Assembly: GCF_900106525.1 (NCBI RefSeq)
Contig: NZ_FNOG01000013.1
Coordinates: 1 to 46,691, forward strand
Source of the DNA: Lysobacter enzymogenes
GTDB taxonomy: Bacteria; Pseudomonadota; Gammaproteobacteria; Xanthomonadales; Xanthomonadaceae
DNA length: 46,691 nt
Reading direction: 5' to 3'
Made by a program: the position numbers and the translations under genes. This document shows, one piece after another, positions 1-8,748 of the stretch (position 1 is its first letter; each line of letters opens with the position of its first letter). The notes beneath the pieces are model-generated. The model was not told where the DNA came from and searched no databases. It saw only the letters and a program-made list of their open reading frames with translations.

Positions 1-92
1 GTCGCTGCGGTTGGATTCCGGCTTTCGCCGGAATGACGGCGTGGGAGCTTCGGGTCTTCGGGCGAGTTCGGCGGAGCTACGTCGCTTCGGTT

Positions 93-169
93 GGTCGCGA
101 CTCGCGTCGCTCCTACAGGGTCTCCGGCCAGTTTCGTATCCGACTGTAGGAGCGGCGCAAGCCGCGACC
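93..169. repeat. REP-like palindromic repeat pair, inverted
   Basis: Two inverted copies of the window's dispersed palindromic repeat: a minus-oriented copy at 93-117 and a plus-oriented copy at 145-169, separated by 27 bp. Each copy is about 25 bp, core TGTAGGAGCGGCGCAAGCCG, and is itself an imperfect palindrome (GCGGC..GCCGC). A different palindrome (ATTCCGGC facing GCCGGAAT, 15-35) lies just upstream and belongs to the second repeat family seen at 31.4-31.7 kb. The 1-208 interval holds no gene. Confidence 0.85.
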
Positions 170-208
170 ACGACACCGCACCCGCGACGCCATCGCGACG
201 CACTGCCA

Positions 209-1156
209 CTACTCCCAAACCTGCTCACGCAAAAAATCCACGAACACCCGCAACTTCATCGGCAACTGCTTACGCTCCGGGTAATAGATGTAGAACCCCG
301 GAAACGGCGACAACCACTCCGACAACACCTCCACCAACCGCCCCTCGCGCACATCCGCACGCGCCGACGGCTCGAACACCTGCGCCAACCCCAACCCCGC
401 GCGCGCCGCCGACAGAATGTGCGCGCCTTCGTTGAGAATCAGCCGCCCGCGCACCTCAACATCGAAATCGCGCCCATCGCGGCTGAACTCGAACGGATAC
501 AGCCGGCGGCTGCCGGGCAAGCGCAGACGGATGCAGTCGTGCTCGGCCAGATCCTGCGGCGTGCGCGGCGGCGGATGGCGTTCGAAGTACGCCGGCGCGC
601 CGACGATCACCTGCCGCTGCGGCCCGCCGAACGGCACCGCGACCATGTCGCGCGCCAGGCTCTCGCCCAGGCGGATGCCGGCGTCGAACCCCTCGGCGAC
701 CAGATCGGCCAGGGTGTCGTCGGCGAACAGCTCCACTTCCAGTTCCGGGTAGCGCGCCATGAACCGCGGCAGCAATGGTTCGATCATGATCCGCAGCGCG
801 GTGCGGCCGACGTTGATGCGCAGCCGCCCGGTCGGGCGGTGGCGGACGTCGTCGAGGTCGTCGAAGGCGGCCTGGATCTGCGCCAGCCCGGGCTGGATGC
901 GTTCGAGGAAGCGCGCGCCGTGCTCGGTCAGCGCCACCCGCCGGGTGGTGCGGTTGAGCAGGCGCACGCCGAGCCGGGCTTCGAGCGCACGCACGCTCTG
1001 CGACAGCGCCGAGGGCGAGACCTCCAGCTCGGCCGCGGCGCGGGTGAAGCTGCCGAAGTGGGCGACCCGGGCGAAGCCGAGCACGGCGGGCAGTGGATGG
1101 GCGGCGATGGCGGCGGCTCCGGCGGGGTCGACAGCGATTATGAAGACATTCTTCAT
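209..1156 (-). CDS. LysR-family transcriptional regulator
   Basis: A 315-residue LysR-type regulator. An N-terminal winged helix-turn-helix occupies about residues 24-83 (GSFTRAAAELEVSPSALSQS is the recognition part), followed by the periplasmic-binding-like effector domain to the C terminus. The sequence around RTTRRVALTEHG and the C-terminal FVDFLRE are typical of the CrgA/YafC-like subgroup. It is divergent from an aldo/keto reductase gene, 134 bp away; LysR regulators often control such a divergent neighbour, so that gene is the probable target (inference). The first 20 residues are longer than usual for the family; the ATG at 1156 is the only obvious start and lies inside a TCATG-ACG-CATGA palindrome. 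Effector unknown. Confidence 0.9.
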   Translation of the reverse strand: MKNVFIIAVDPAGAAAIAAHPLPAVLGFARVAHFGSFTRAAAELEVSPSALSQSVRALEARLGVRLLNRTTRRVALTEHGARFLERIQPGLAQIQAAFDDLDDVRHRPTGRLRINVGRTALRIMIEPLLPRFMARYPELEVELFADDTLADLVAEGFDAGIRLGESLARDMVAVPFGGPQRQVIVGAPAYFERHPPPRTPQDLAEHDCIRLRLPGSRRLYPFEFSRDGRDFDVEVRGRLILNEGAHILSAARAGLGLAQVFEPSARADVREGRLVEVLSEWLSPFPGFYIYYPERKQLPMKLRVFVDFLREQVWE

Positions 1157-1290
1157 GACGCATGAGGACTAAGCCGGTTTTTCGCGCAATCGCGCCGCCC
1201 TACAGTGCCCGCACGCCCTCCCCGGGCGCCGCGGCGGCTCCCCCGCCCGCCGCGTCCCGTCTCTCCCCCCGATCATGGAGAACCGCCGCA

Positions 1291-2292
<1,002 letters not shown>

Positions 2293-2302
2293 GCCGCGTG
2301 TG

Positions 2303-2337
2303 CGGGACGCAGCGGCGACGCTGCGTCCCGTTTTTTT
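2303..2337 (+). terminator. Intrinsic terminator after aldo/keto reductase
   Basis: Perfect 12-bp stem (2303-2314 with 2319-2330), GCGA tetraloop, then seven T residues. It ends the aldo/keto reductase transcript. Confidence 0.95.
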
Positions 2338-2395
2338 CGGGCCGGTGCGGCGGCGATTGCAGCGACCGCGGTTGCCGCGCGATCTGCCGCTGCGC

Positions 2396-2471
2396 GGTCG
2401 CGACTTGCGTCGCTCCTACAGGGGGCAGATGTCGCAACGCAGCGACTGTAGGAGCGACGCAAGTCGCGACC
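2396..2471. repeat. REP-like palindromic repeat pair, inverted
   Basis: Minus-oriented copy 2396-2420 and plus-oriented copy 2447-2471 of the dispersed palindrome, here the variant with GACGCAAGTC in place of GGCGCAAGCC (compensatory change that keeps the stem). It lies between the converging 3' ends of the aldo/keto reductase and the TonB-dependent receptor. Confidence 0.85.
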
Positions 2472-2535
2472 GCGAACCCGCACCTACGACGAAACCCGCC
2501 ACCGCCGAACCATGCGGCGGCGGCGCGTCAACGCT

Positions 2536-4662
2536 TCACCAGCGATACCGCACCGACGCCGTCACCGTGCGCGGATACCCGTAGTAGCACCACGCCGCGC
2601 TGTTGCACACCGACACGTATTCCTTGTCGCTGAGGTTGCTGGCGTTGAGCTGGAAGCGCCACGCGTCCAGGTCGTAATGCACGGCGGCGTCGAACAAGGT
2701 GTACGACGGCGTCTTCCACTGGTTGTAGGTGTCGCCGTAGTGCTCGCCGGTGTAGCGCACGCCGGCGCCGAAGCCCAGGCCCGACAGCGCGCCGTAGCCG
2801 ATGGTGTAGTCCGCGCCCAGGGACGCGACGTTGCGCGGCTGCAGCGCGATCTGCTTGCCCAGCGCGCCGGCGTCGTTGCTGCGGGTCACTTCCGAATCGG
2901 TGTAGGTGTAGGCGCCGTACACGCTCAGGCCGTTGGCGAAATTCCAGCGCCCTTCCAGCTCGGCGCCGCGCACGCGGGTCTCGCCCTGCTGGACCGAGAA
3001 CAGGGTGTGGACCGGATCGACGGTCAGGGTGTTCTTCTGCTTGATCTCGTAGGCGGCCAAGGTCAGCAGCGCGCGGCCGTCGGCGGGCTGGAACTTCAGG
3101 CCCGCCTCGATCTGCTCGCCGGTGGTCGGCACGAACGAATTGCCATTGGCGTCCTCACCCACGGTCGGCTCGAACGATTGCGACCAGGCCACATACGGCG
3201 CCCAGCCCGACTCGAACACATAGTTCACGCCCACGCGCCCGGAGAACTTGCTGTCGTTCTGGCGTTCGCGCGTGACCGGATTGGCCAGCAGTTGGTCGGT
3301 GCGCGTGCGCACGCGGTCCTGGCGGCCGGCGGCGGTGATCACCCAGCGGTCGATGCGGATCTGGTCCTGCACGTACACGCCGATCTGTTGCTGCAGCTTA
3401 TCGGTGCGCGAGGTGTAGGCCGGCTTGACGATCGGCGCGCCGTACACCGGGTTGAAGATGTCCAGCGACGGCGCGCCGAACGCGAACGCCGAACTGTAGT
3501 CGCTTTCCAGGCGGCGGTAGTCGATGCCGGCGAGCACGGTGTGGTCCCAGTTGCCGGCGCCGAACTTCCATTCGACGTTGTTGTCGACCGCGAACGACTT
3601 GGACTGCTCTTCCAGCGGGAAGTAGTAGCGCGTCAGCGTGCGCTGGTCGTCCTGCAGGCCGAACGCGCCGACGCCGGCGTCGTGGTCCACATCGACCTTG
3701 CCGTAGCGCAGGTTCTGGCGGAAGGTCAGCGCATCGCTGAAACGATGGCTGAGCTCGTAGCCGATCGACTGCATGGTCTTGACGTAGTCGTTCCAGCCCG
3801 GCTCGCCGGTGTAGCGCTCGCGCGGGATCTTGCCATTCGGGTTCGGCAGCAAGGTGCCGGCCGCGGGCAGGAAGCCGCCGCCCTGCGCGGTGTCGGCCTT
3901 CTGCCAGCGCGCCAGCACGGTCAGTTGGGTGTCTTCGCTCGGCTTCCAGGTCAGCGCGGGGGCGAAGAAATAGCGGTCGTCCTTGACGTAATCGACGATG
4001 TTGTCGCTGTTGCGGGCCAGGCCGGTGAGGCGATAGCTGAGCGTGCCGTTTTCGCCGAGCGCGCCGCCGAAATCGAACGCGGCTTGGCGCAGGTCGTAAT
4101 TGCCAAGGGTGACTTCGACCTCGCGCAGGGTGTCGGTGGTCGGCCGCTTGCTGACCATGTTGACCAGGCCGCCCGGCGGCATCGCGCCGTAGGCCACCGA
4201 CGACGGCCCCTTGAGTACGTCCAGCCGCTCCAGGCCGTAGGGCTCGATGCGGGTGCCGCCGGTCCACACGCCGTCGGTGAGGGTCAGCCCGTCCATGTAG
4301 CGCGCCGGGCTGAAGCCGCGCACCAACAGCCAGTCGCTGCGGGTGTCCTGGCCGTAGCCGCCGCCCTGGGCGCCGGCGGTGTACCAGACCGCTTCCTCGA
4401 TGCCCTGGATGCCGCGTTCGCGCATCTGCTCGGCGGTGATCACCGAGACCGACTGCGGCACCTCGATCAGCGGGGTGTCGGTCTTGGTCACGGTCTGGCT
4501 GCGCTTGGCGATCGGCGCCTGGACCTGGACCTTGTCGAGCGTGGTCGCGGCGGGCGCGTCGGCGGCGGGCGCGGCGAAGGCGGCGGCCAGCAGCGGCAGG
4601 CCGGTCAGGGCGAGGCGGATCGCGCGGCCGAGCGGGCGCGGACGGGGAGCGGTGTGGGACAT
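2536..4662 (-). CDS. TonB-dependent siderophore receptor
   Basis: A 708-residue outer-membrane receptor of the FhuA/FpvA-like ferric siderophore class. Residues 1-34 form a Sec signal peptide; about 42-51 (TLDKVQVQAP) may contain the TonB box; the plug starts near LIEVPQSVSVITAEQM (65-80), with the plug motif GRGP-like LDVLKGPSSVAYG and PGGLVNMVSKRP following; the 22-strand barrel runs to the terminal aromatic RYRW, as expected for BAM-dependent insertion. Ligand cannot be deduced; hydroxamate-type is a guess from family resemblance. A Fur-box-like sequence sits about 65 bases upstream of the start, so iron repression is likely. The five cysteine-rich genes lie upstream on the same strand but are separated by the Fur-box region. 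Confidence 0.95.
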   Translation of the reverse strand: MSHTAPRPRPLGRAIRLALTGLPLLAAAFAAPAADAPAATTLDKVQVQAPIAKRSQTVTKTDTPLIEVPQSVSVITAEQMRERGIQGIEEAVWYTAGAQGGGYGQDTRSDWLLVRGFSPARYMDGLTLTDGVWTGGTRIEPYGLERLDVLKGPSSVAYGAMPPGGLVNMVSKRPTTDTLREVEVTLGNYDLRQAAFDFGGALGENGTLSYRLTGLARNSDNIVDYVKDDRYFFAPALTWKPSEDTQLTVLARWQKADTAQGGGFLPAAGTLLPNPNGKIPRERYTGEPGWNDYVKTMQSIGYELSHRFSDALTFRQNLRYGKVDVDHDAGVGAFGLQDDQRTLTRYYFPLEEQSKSFAVDNNVEWKFGAGNWDHTVLAGIDYRRLESDYSSAFAFGAPSLDIFNPVYGAPIVKPAYTSRTDKLQQQIGVYVQDQIRIDRWVITAAGRQDRVRTRTDQLLANPVTRERQNDSKFSGRVGVNYVFESGWAPYVAWSQSFEPTVGEDANGNSFVPTTGEQIEAGLKFQPADGRALLTLAAYEIKQKNTLTVDPVHTLFSVQQGETRVRGAELEGRWNFANGLSVYGAYTYTDSEVTRSNDAGALGKQIALQPRNVASLGADYTIGYGALSGLGFGAGVRYTGEHYGDTYNQWKTPSYTLFDAAVHYDLDAWRFQLNASNLSDKEYVSVCNSAAWCYYGYPRTVTASVRYRW

Positions 4663-4726
4663 GTGGGCCTGGGCGGAAGCGGAGAAGGGCGCGATCGCGG
4701 CCGCGGCGTCCTGCGCGCCGGCAAAC

Positions 4727-4745
4727 GATAACCATTCTCATTTTA
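4727..4745 (-). promoter_or_regulatory. Fur box-like operator
   Basis: Read on the minus strand, TAAAATGAGAATGGTTATC matches the gammaproteobacterial Fur consensus of GATAAT-type hexamers at most positions and is a rare A/T-rich island in GC-rich DNA. It lies upstream of the siderophore receptor start at 4662, consistent with iron control of that gene. Confidence 0.75.
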
Positions 4746-4923
4746 GGCCCGGGGCGGCGGCGGGGCAAATCCGGGGGCGCGCGGTTGCGAAAGGCGGCGC
4801 TTGGGCGGCTTCAAGGGCGGGGCCACGTCGCTACCGACGACCGGCGACCGGTGATCGGCGACCGGGGCCGGTGCGCTGCCGCCGGTGCGCGGGCGCGCCG
4901 CAGCGCGCCCGCGGGTCGAACGC

Positions 4924-5145
4924 TTATTCGATTTCGGATTCCGGCATCAGCGGGCAGTTCATCGGCTGGGCGCACAGGTTGTGGCGGTGCGCGCACCGGC
5001 TCTGGGTGGTGCCCGGCTCGTTCATGCAGTCGTTGTAGATCTGCAGGCAGTCCCAGCAACTGCCGGCCACGGCAGTGCCGGCGAAACCGGCGGCGAATAC
5101 GAACGCGGCGGCGAACAGGGTCAAGCGGCGGCGAATCGGATGCAT
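4924..5145 (-). CDS. Small secreted six-cysteine protein (paralogue 5, last in row)
   Basis: Predicted 73-residue precursor: positively charged start MHPIRRR, hydrophobic core, cleavage after AGTAVA (about residue 27), mature part about 46 residues. Cysteines at 30, 33, 40, 51, 58 and 64 give the spacing C-x2-C-x6-C-x10-C-x6-C-x5-C shared by the row. Shared motif elements are YNDCM, RHNLC and NCPLMPE. The ribosome-binding site AAGGAG lies in a leader (GACCAAGGAG..) conserved with three sister genes. Longest C-terminal tail (SEIE) of the set. Exported to periplasm or medium, with three disulfides possible. Function unknown; no family recognised. Confidence 0.85.
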   Translation of the reverse strand: MHPIRRRLTLFAAAFVFAAGFAGTAVAGSCWDCLQIYNDCMNEPGTTQSRCAHRHNLCAQPMNCPLMPESEIE

Positions 5146-5210
5146 ACGAACCTACTCCTTGGTCGTGGATGGATGGCGCCGGAGTCCGGCGCAAGACGGC
5201 GCGATGCGGC

Positions 5211-5432
5211 TCAGGGATCCAACGGCAGCGGCATCAGCATGCAGCCCGGCGGCACGCACTCGTTGTACTGGCGCGCGCAGACCTCATAGCTCGGGTTGGG
5301 CCCGGCCATGCAGTCGTCGTAGATCTGCCGGCACGGCGCGCACCGCGCCGGCAGCGCGCTGGCGACGGTGGCGAAACCGGCGGCGAACGCGAACGCGGCG
5401 ACGAACAGGGTCTTGTGGCGAATCGAACGCAT
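5211..5432 (-). CDS. Small secreted six-cysteine protein (paralogue 4)
   Basis: 73-residue precursor starting MRSIRHKTLF; an upstream in-frame ATG exists, but the ATG at 5432 is aligned with the sister genes and is preceded by AAGGAGAAGG at normal distance. Signal peptide ends near ATVASA (residue 26). Cysteines at 31, 34, 41, 52, 59, 64: same pattern except the last spacing is four rather than five residues, and the HNxC motif is QYNEC. It is the most divergent member (C-terminal MLMPLPLDP, proline-rich CVPPGC). Function unknown; probably co-transcribed with its neighbours (65 and 81 bp gaps). Confidence 0.85.
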   Translation of the reverse strand: MRSIRHKTLFVAAFAFAAGFATVASALPARCAPCRQIYDDCMAGPNPSYEVCARQYNECVPPGCMLMPLPLDP

Positions 5433-5513
5433 ACAAACCTTCTCCTTGGTCTTGGGTCGATGGGTCTGGATCGACACGCCGCGCGCACGGCGCGCGCGGT
5501 CGTACGGGGGCGC

Positions 5514-5723
5514 TTATTCGGGCATCACCGGGCAGTTGATCGGCCCGGCGCATTGGTTGTGCTCGCGAATGCACTGCGTCTCGTCGCTGCCGGGCCGGGC
5601 CATGCAGTTGTCGTAGAGGGCGAGGCAGTGGTTGCAGTTCGGATCGGCGAGCGCGCTGCCGGCGAAACCGGCGGCGAATACGAATACGGCGAGGAACGAC
5701 ATCGCGTGGCGAATCGGTCGCAT
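5514..5723 (-). CDS. Small secreted six-cysteine protein (paralogue 3)
   Basis: 69-residue precursor beginning MRPIRHAMSF, signal peptide to about residue 26 (AGSALA), mature part about 43 residues. Cysteines at 30, 33, 40, 51, 58 and 64 in the shared spacing, with CLALYDNCM, REHNQCAGPINCPVMPE. Start at 5723 chosen by alignment with paralogues and an AGGAG 11 bases upstream; the leader of this copy has diverged from the other four. Its stop lies 42 bp after the next gene upstream starts region ends. Function unknown. Confidence 0.85.
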   Translation of the reverse strand: MRPIRHAMSFLAVFVFAAGFAGSALADPNCNHCLALYDNCMARPGSDETQCIREHNQCAGPINCPVMPE

Positions 5724-5764
5724 GGGAACGGGCTCCTGGATGTGTGGACGTGCGCGCCGCGGCC

Positions 5765-5977
5765 TCAGAACTCGGGCATCAGCGGGCAGTTGATCGGCTC
5801 GGCGCAGCGGTTGTGCTCGCGCGCGCACAGGCCCTGGTCGGCGTCGGGCTGGGCCATGCAGTTGTCGTAGATCGCAGTGCACCAGCTGCAATTGCGTTGC
5901 GCGAACGCGCTGCCGGCGAAACCGGCGGCGAACACGAATACCGCGAGAAACAGCGTCTTGTGGCGAATCCCATGCAT
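5765..5977 (-). CDS. Small secreted six-cysteine protein (paralogue 2)
   Basis: 70-residue precursor beginning MHGIRHKTLF; signal peptide to about residue 26 (AGSAFA), mature part starting QRNC. Cysteines at 30, 33, 40, 51, 58 and 64 with motifs CSWC, IYDNCMAQPDA, REHNRC and NCPLMPEF. It is closest to paralogue 3 in the signal peptide and C terminus and to paralogue 1 around QRNC and CMAQPDA, as expected for stepwise tandem duplication. Good AAGGAGAAGG ribosome-binding site in the conserved leader. Function unknown. Confidence 0.87.
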   Translation of the reverse strand: MHGIRHKTLFLAVFVFAAGFAGSAFAQRNCSWCTAIYDNCMAQPDADQGLCAREHNRCAEPINCPLMPEF

Positions 5978-6092
5978 ACGAACCTTCTCCTTGGTCGAGG
6001 CGGGCGCGCGCCGCGGCGGCGCGCGGGCCGGTGGCGAAACGACGCACGCGCCGACGGCCGCTCGGCGGCTGCGGTGCGTGCGGCAGCGGAAC

Positions 6093-6308
6093 TCAGGTCT
6101 GCGGCTTGAACGGGCAGCCCAGCGACTTGGCGCAGCGGTTGTGTTCGAGCACGCACTCGTACTCGCTGGCATCGGGCTGGGCCATGCAACGGTCGTAGAT
6201 GCCGGTGCAGATGCTGCAGTTGCGCTGGGCGGCCGCGCTGCTGGCGAATCCTGCGGCGAGCGCGAATGCGGCGGCGAACATCACGGTGCGATGACGGATC
6301 GAAGGCAT
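6093..6308 (-). CDS. Small secreted six-cysteine protein (paralogue 1, promoter-proximal)
   Basis: 71-residue precursor beginning MPSIRHRTVM, cleavage near SSAAA (27), mature part QRNCSIC... Cysteines at 31, 34, 41, 52, 59, 65 in the shared spacing, with IYDRCMAQPDA and LEHNRC. C terminus is CPFKPQT instead of CPxMPE. AAGGAG in the conserved leader fixes the start at 6308. As first gene of the row it should carry the promoter in 6309-6500. Function unknown; secretion, small size, fixed cysteines and tandem duplication suggest a peptide acting outside the cytoplasm. Confidence 0.85.
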   Translation of the reverse strand: MPSIRHRTVMFAAAFALAAGFASSAAAQRNCSICTGIYDRCMAQPDASEYECVLEHNRCAKSLGCPFKPQT

Positions 6309-6642
6309 GCGAACCTGCTCCTTGGTCGGCGGGCCGGGCGGCCTGCGACAGCATGCGCGAGGGGGTCGCCGCGGCCTGTGACTGCTATCACGGGGCCGCC
6401 GGTCGATCCTGGGCGAACCGGCCCGACGGCAACGGCGGCCGCTGCGGGTATCGCCCATCGCGGCTTCGGCCTTAGCATCGGATGTTGTCGCGGCGGGGCC
6501 GACGGTTGTGGGAGGGCCTTCAGGCCCGATGCTTTTGTTTCCGGTCGCCGCGATCGGAGCGCAAAGCGTCGGGCCTGAAGGCCCTCCCACAACGGCCGAT
6601 CCTGTCGCCGAGCCGATTTCCTTTATTCGCCGGAGTTTCGCG
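6309..6642. other. Intergenic interval with promoter region and repeat hairpin
   Basis: 334 bp between divergent genes. It should contain the promoters of the cysteine-rich row (minus) and of the first M20 amidohydrolase (plus). Apart from the long inverted repeat at 6506-6592, no clear sites were found. Confidence 0.5.
6506..6592. repeat. Long inverted repeat (30-bp arms)
   Basis: Arms 6506-6535 and 6563-6592 are complementary with one mismatch and flank a 27-bp spacer; each arm contains its own short palindrome GGGCCTTCAGGCCC / GGGCCTGAAGGCCC. This is a third repeat family in the window, distinct from the TGTAGGAG type, organised as the same kind of head-to-head pair. Confidence 0.85.
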
Positions 6643-7962
6643 ATGCCCCCTCGTTTCCGTCTGCCGGCGCTGCTCGCGCTCGGCCTCGCCGCCGCCCCCG
6701 CGTTCGCCCAGAACGCCAACCCCGCCGCCGACTCCGCCGCCGTCGCCCAAGCCGCGCAGTCGGTGCAAAGCCGCGTCGTCGCCTGGCGCCGCGACATCCA
6801 CCAGCACCCCGAGTTGGGCCAGCACGAAACCCGCACCGCGCAACTCATCGCCGACCAGCTGCGCAAGCTCGGCCTGCAGCCGCGCACCGGCATCGCGCAT
6901 ACCGGCGTGGTCGCGGTGCTCAAGGGCGGCAAGCCCGGGCCGCGCATCGCCATCCGCGCCGACATGGACGCGCTGCCGGTGACCGAACCGGCCGGCCTGC
7001 CGTTCGCTTCCAAGGTCACCGCCGACTACCGCGGCCAGCCGGTCGGGGTGATGCACGCCTGCGGCCACGACGCGCACGTGGCGATCCTGCTCGGCGTCGC
7101 CACCGCGCTGGCGGCGCAGAAGGACCAGCTGCCGGGCGAGGTGATGTTCGTGTTCCAGCCGGCCGAAGAAGGGCCGCCGACCGCGGGCGAACCATTCGGC
7201 GCCAAGCTCATGCTCGACCAGGGCGTGTTCAAGGACTTCAAGCCCGAGGCGGTGTTCGGCCTGCACGTGTGGGCCGGGCTCAACGTCGGCCAGATCGGCT
7301 ACCGCAGCGGCCCGATGCTGGCCAGCGCCGACGAATGGAGCCTGACCGTGCGCGGCAAGCAGACCCACGGCTCGCGGCCGTGGGACGGCGTCGACCCGAT
7401 CACCGTCGGCGCGCAGATCCTGCTCGCCAGCCAGAGCCTGATCGCGCGCCAGGTCAACATCGCCGCGACCCCGGTGGTGCTGACCGCCGGCCAGTTCAAC
7501 AGCGGCGTGCGCTTCAACATCATTCCCGACGAAGCCAAGCTGGTCGGCACCCTGCGCACCTTCGACCCGGCCGTGCGCGAGGACGTGATCGCGCGCCTGC
7601 GCCGCACCGCCGACGACTACGCCCACGCCGCCGGCGCCAGCGCCGAGCTGGCCGTGGTCAACAACGCCCCGGCCACGATCAACGATGCCGCGCTGACCCG
7701 GCGCGTGCTGCCGTCGCTGCGGCGCGCGGCCGGCGAGGCCAACGTGGTCGAGTCGGGCCTGGTGACCGTGGCCGAGGATTTCTCCCAGTTCGCCAACACC
7801 GTGCCGGGTTTTTATTTCTTCGTCGGCTCGACCGCGAAGGGCAGCGACGCGGCCAAGGCACCGATCAACCACTCGCCGAATTTCATGCTCGACGAGGGTT
7901 CGCTGGACGTCGGCACCAAGGCGATGCTGCAGGTGGCGCTGGATTACCTGCACGGGCCCTGA
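6643..7962 (+). CDS. Exported M20-family amidohydrolase (first copy)
   Basis: 439-residue zinc-dependent amidohydrolase of the M20D / hippurate hydrolase / IAA-amino acid hydrolase type. Residues 1-22 are a Sec signal peptide (ending PAFAQ), so it acts in the periplasm or outside. Metal ligands are visible: His138 and Cys140 in MHACGHDAH, His142, Glu175-Glu176 in PAEEG, His208 in GLHVW, His410 in NHSPNF. The lid/dimerisation domain is central. ATG at 6643 chosen over an upstream open frame because it starts the signal peptide and has GGAG 8 bases before it. It would cleave N-acyl amino acids or small peptides. A paralogue lies 0.8 kb downstream. Confidence 0.93.
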   Translation: MPPRFRLPALLALGLAAAPAFAQNANPAADSAAVAQAAQSVQSRVVAWRRDIHQHPELGQHETRTAQLIADQLRKLGLQPRTGIAHTGVVAVLKGGKPGPRIAIRADMDALPVTEPAGLPFASKVTADYRGQPVGVMHACGHDAHVAILLGVATALAAQKDQLPGEVMFVFQPAEEGPPTAGEPFGAKLMLDQGVFKDFKPEAVFGLHVWAGLNVGQIGYRSGPMLASADEWSLTVRGKQTHGSRPWDGVDPITVGAQILLASQSLIARQVNIAATPVVLTAGQFNSGVRFNIIPDEAKLVGTLRTFDPAVREDVIARLRRTADDYAHAAGASAELAVVNNAPATINDAALTRRVLPSLRRAAGEANVVESGLVTVAEDFSQFANTVPGFYFFVGSTAKGSDAAKAPINHSPNFMLDEGSLDVGTKAMLQVALDYLHGP

Positions 7963-7965
7963 GAC

Positions 7966-8658
7966 GTGGATGCTCCGGCAACCGATGCGCAACGCGGCGC
8001 GGCCGCGCCGCTACGCCTGAGCGGCGCGGTGCGGCGGCTGCAACGCACGGTGCAGACCCTCAGCCCCGGCGGCCGCCACGGCGCGCGGGTCGAATTCGCG
8101 GTGTATCGCTTCGACCTCGAGCGCCGGCGCGTAGCGCTGTATGTGCCGCTGGCGCCGGCCGGGCCGGCGGCGCCGCCGCTGGCCGAAGGCGACCGCGTCG
8201 ACCTGCTCGCGCAGCGCTACCGCGCCGATGCGCGCGACGACGCGCGGCAAGCCGAGGCCGGCGCGGTGGTGGCGCTGCGCAATCATGAAGACGGCGCCGC
8301 CTACGCCTGCCACAGCGCGTTCCGCTGGCTCGCGCTGGACATCGCCCCGGTCGGCTACACCCCGCGCATGCTGCGCGCGGCGCTGTGGTGGACGCTCGGC
8401 CTGTCGCTGCTGGCCTGCGCGGCGATACCCGGTTTCAGCCTCGCCATCGGTGCTTCCACGCCGTGGCAGCGCGTGCTGGCCGACGTCGCGGCGCTGGTCG
8501 GGCTGATCGACGCGGCGATCTGGCTGCCGGTGGCGGCCTTGCAACTGCGCTGGCGGCTGGGCCGGCCGAGCGCGCGCCAGCGCTACACCGAACAGGTCTA
8601 CGCCGCGCTCGGATTCGGCTCGCCGCTGGCGCCGGCGCCGGGCCTGATCGAGCTGTGA
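7966..8658 (+). CDS. Hypothetical protein with two C-terminal membrane segments
   Basis: 230 residues from a GTG start three bases after the stop of the amidohydrolase gene, so probably translationally coupled. Residues 1-135 look like a soluble beta-rich domain (YRFDLERRRVALYVPL); two hydrophobic segments follow at about 140-162 and 170-193, then a short basic tail. No family recognised. The position between two paralogous amidohydrolase genes suggests co-expression but not a specific role. Confidence 0.75.
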   Translation: MDAPATDAQRGAAAPLRLSGAVRRLQRTVQTLSPGGRHGARVEFAVYRFDLERRRVALYVPLAPAGPAAPPLAEGDRVDLLAQRYRADARDDARQAEAGAVVALRNHEDGAAYACHSAFRWLALDIAPVGYTPRMLRAALWWTLGLSLLACAAIPGFSLAIGASTPWQRVLADVAALVGLIDAAIWLPVAALQLRWRLGRPSARQRYTEQVYAALGFGSPLAPAPGLIEL

Positions 8659-8716
8659 GGACCGCGCGGTAAGTTCTCGCGACCAACGTCGCGCAGCCCG
8701 GGCTGGCCGCATCGGC

Positions 8717-8722
8717 TAGCAT
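8717..8722 (+). promoter_or_regulatory. Possible -10 element for second M20 gene
   Basis: TAGCAT 27 bases before the ATG at 8749. Similar TANNNT boxes just upstream of start codons recur in this window. No convincing -35. Weak evidence. Confidence 0.3.
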
Positions 8723-8748
8723 CGGGACTTTCCCGCCGGAGTCCGTCG

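Noticed and set aside
1153-1165. TCATG-ACG-CATGA palindrome at the LysR start as its operator
   Set aside because: Short, overlaps the start codon, and can arise by chance from two ATG-containing words; kept only as a remark.
2512-4731. A 739-codon plus-strand open frame opposite the TonB-dependent receptor
   Set aside because: Composition-driven shadow frame; the minus-strand frame has signal peptide, plug and barrel motifs.
4924-6308. Five cysteine-rich genes as a lanthipeptide or other modified-peptide cluster
   Set aside because: They have standard Sec signal peptides, and no modifying enzyme, protease or ABC exporter lies next to them.
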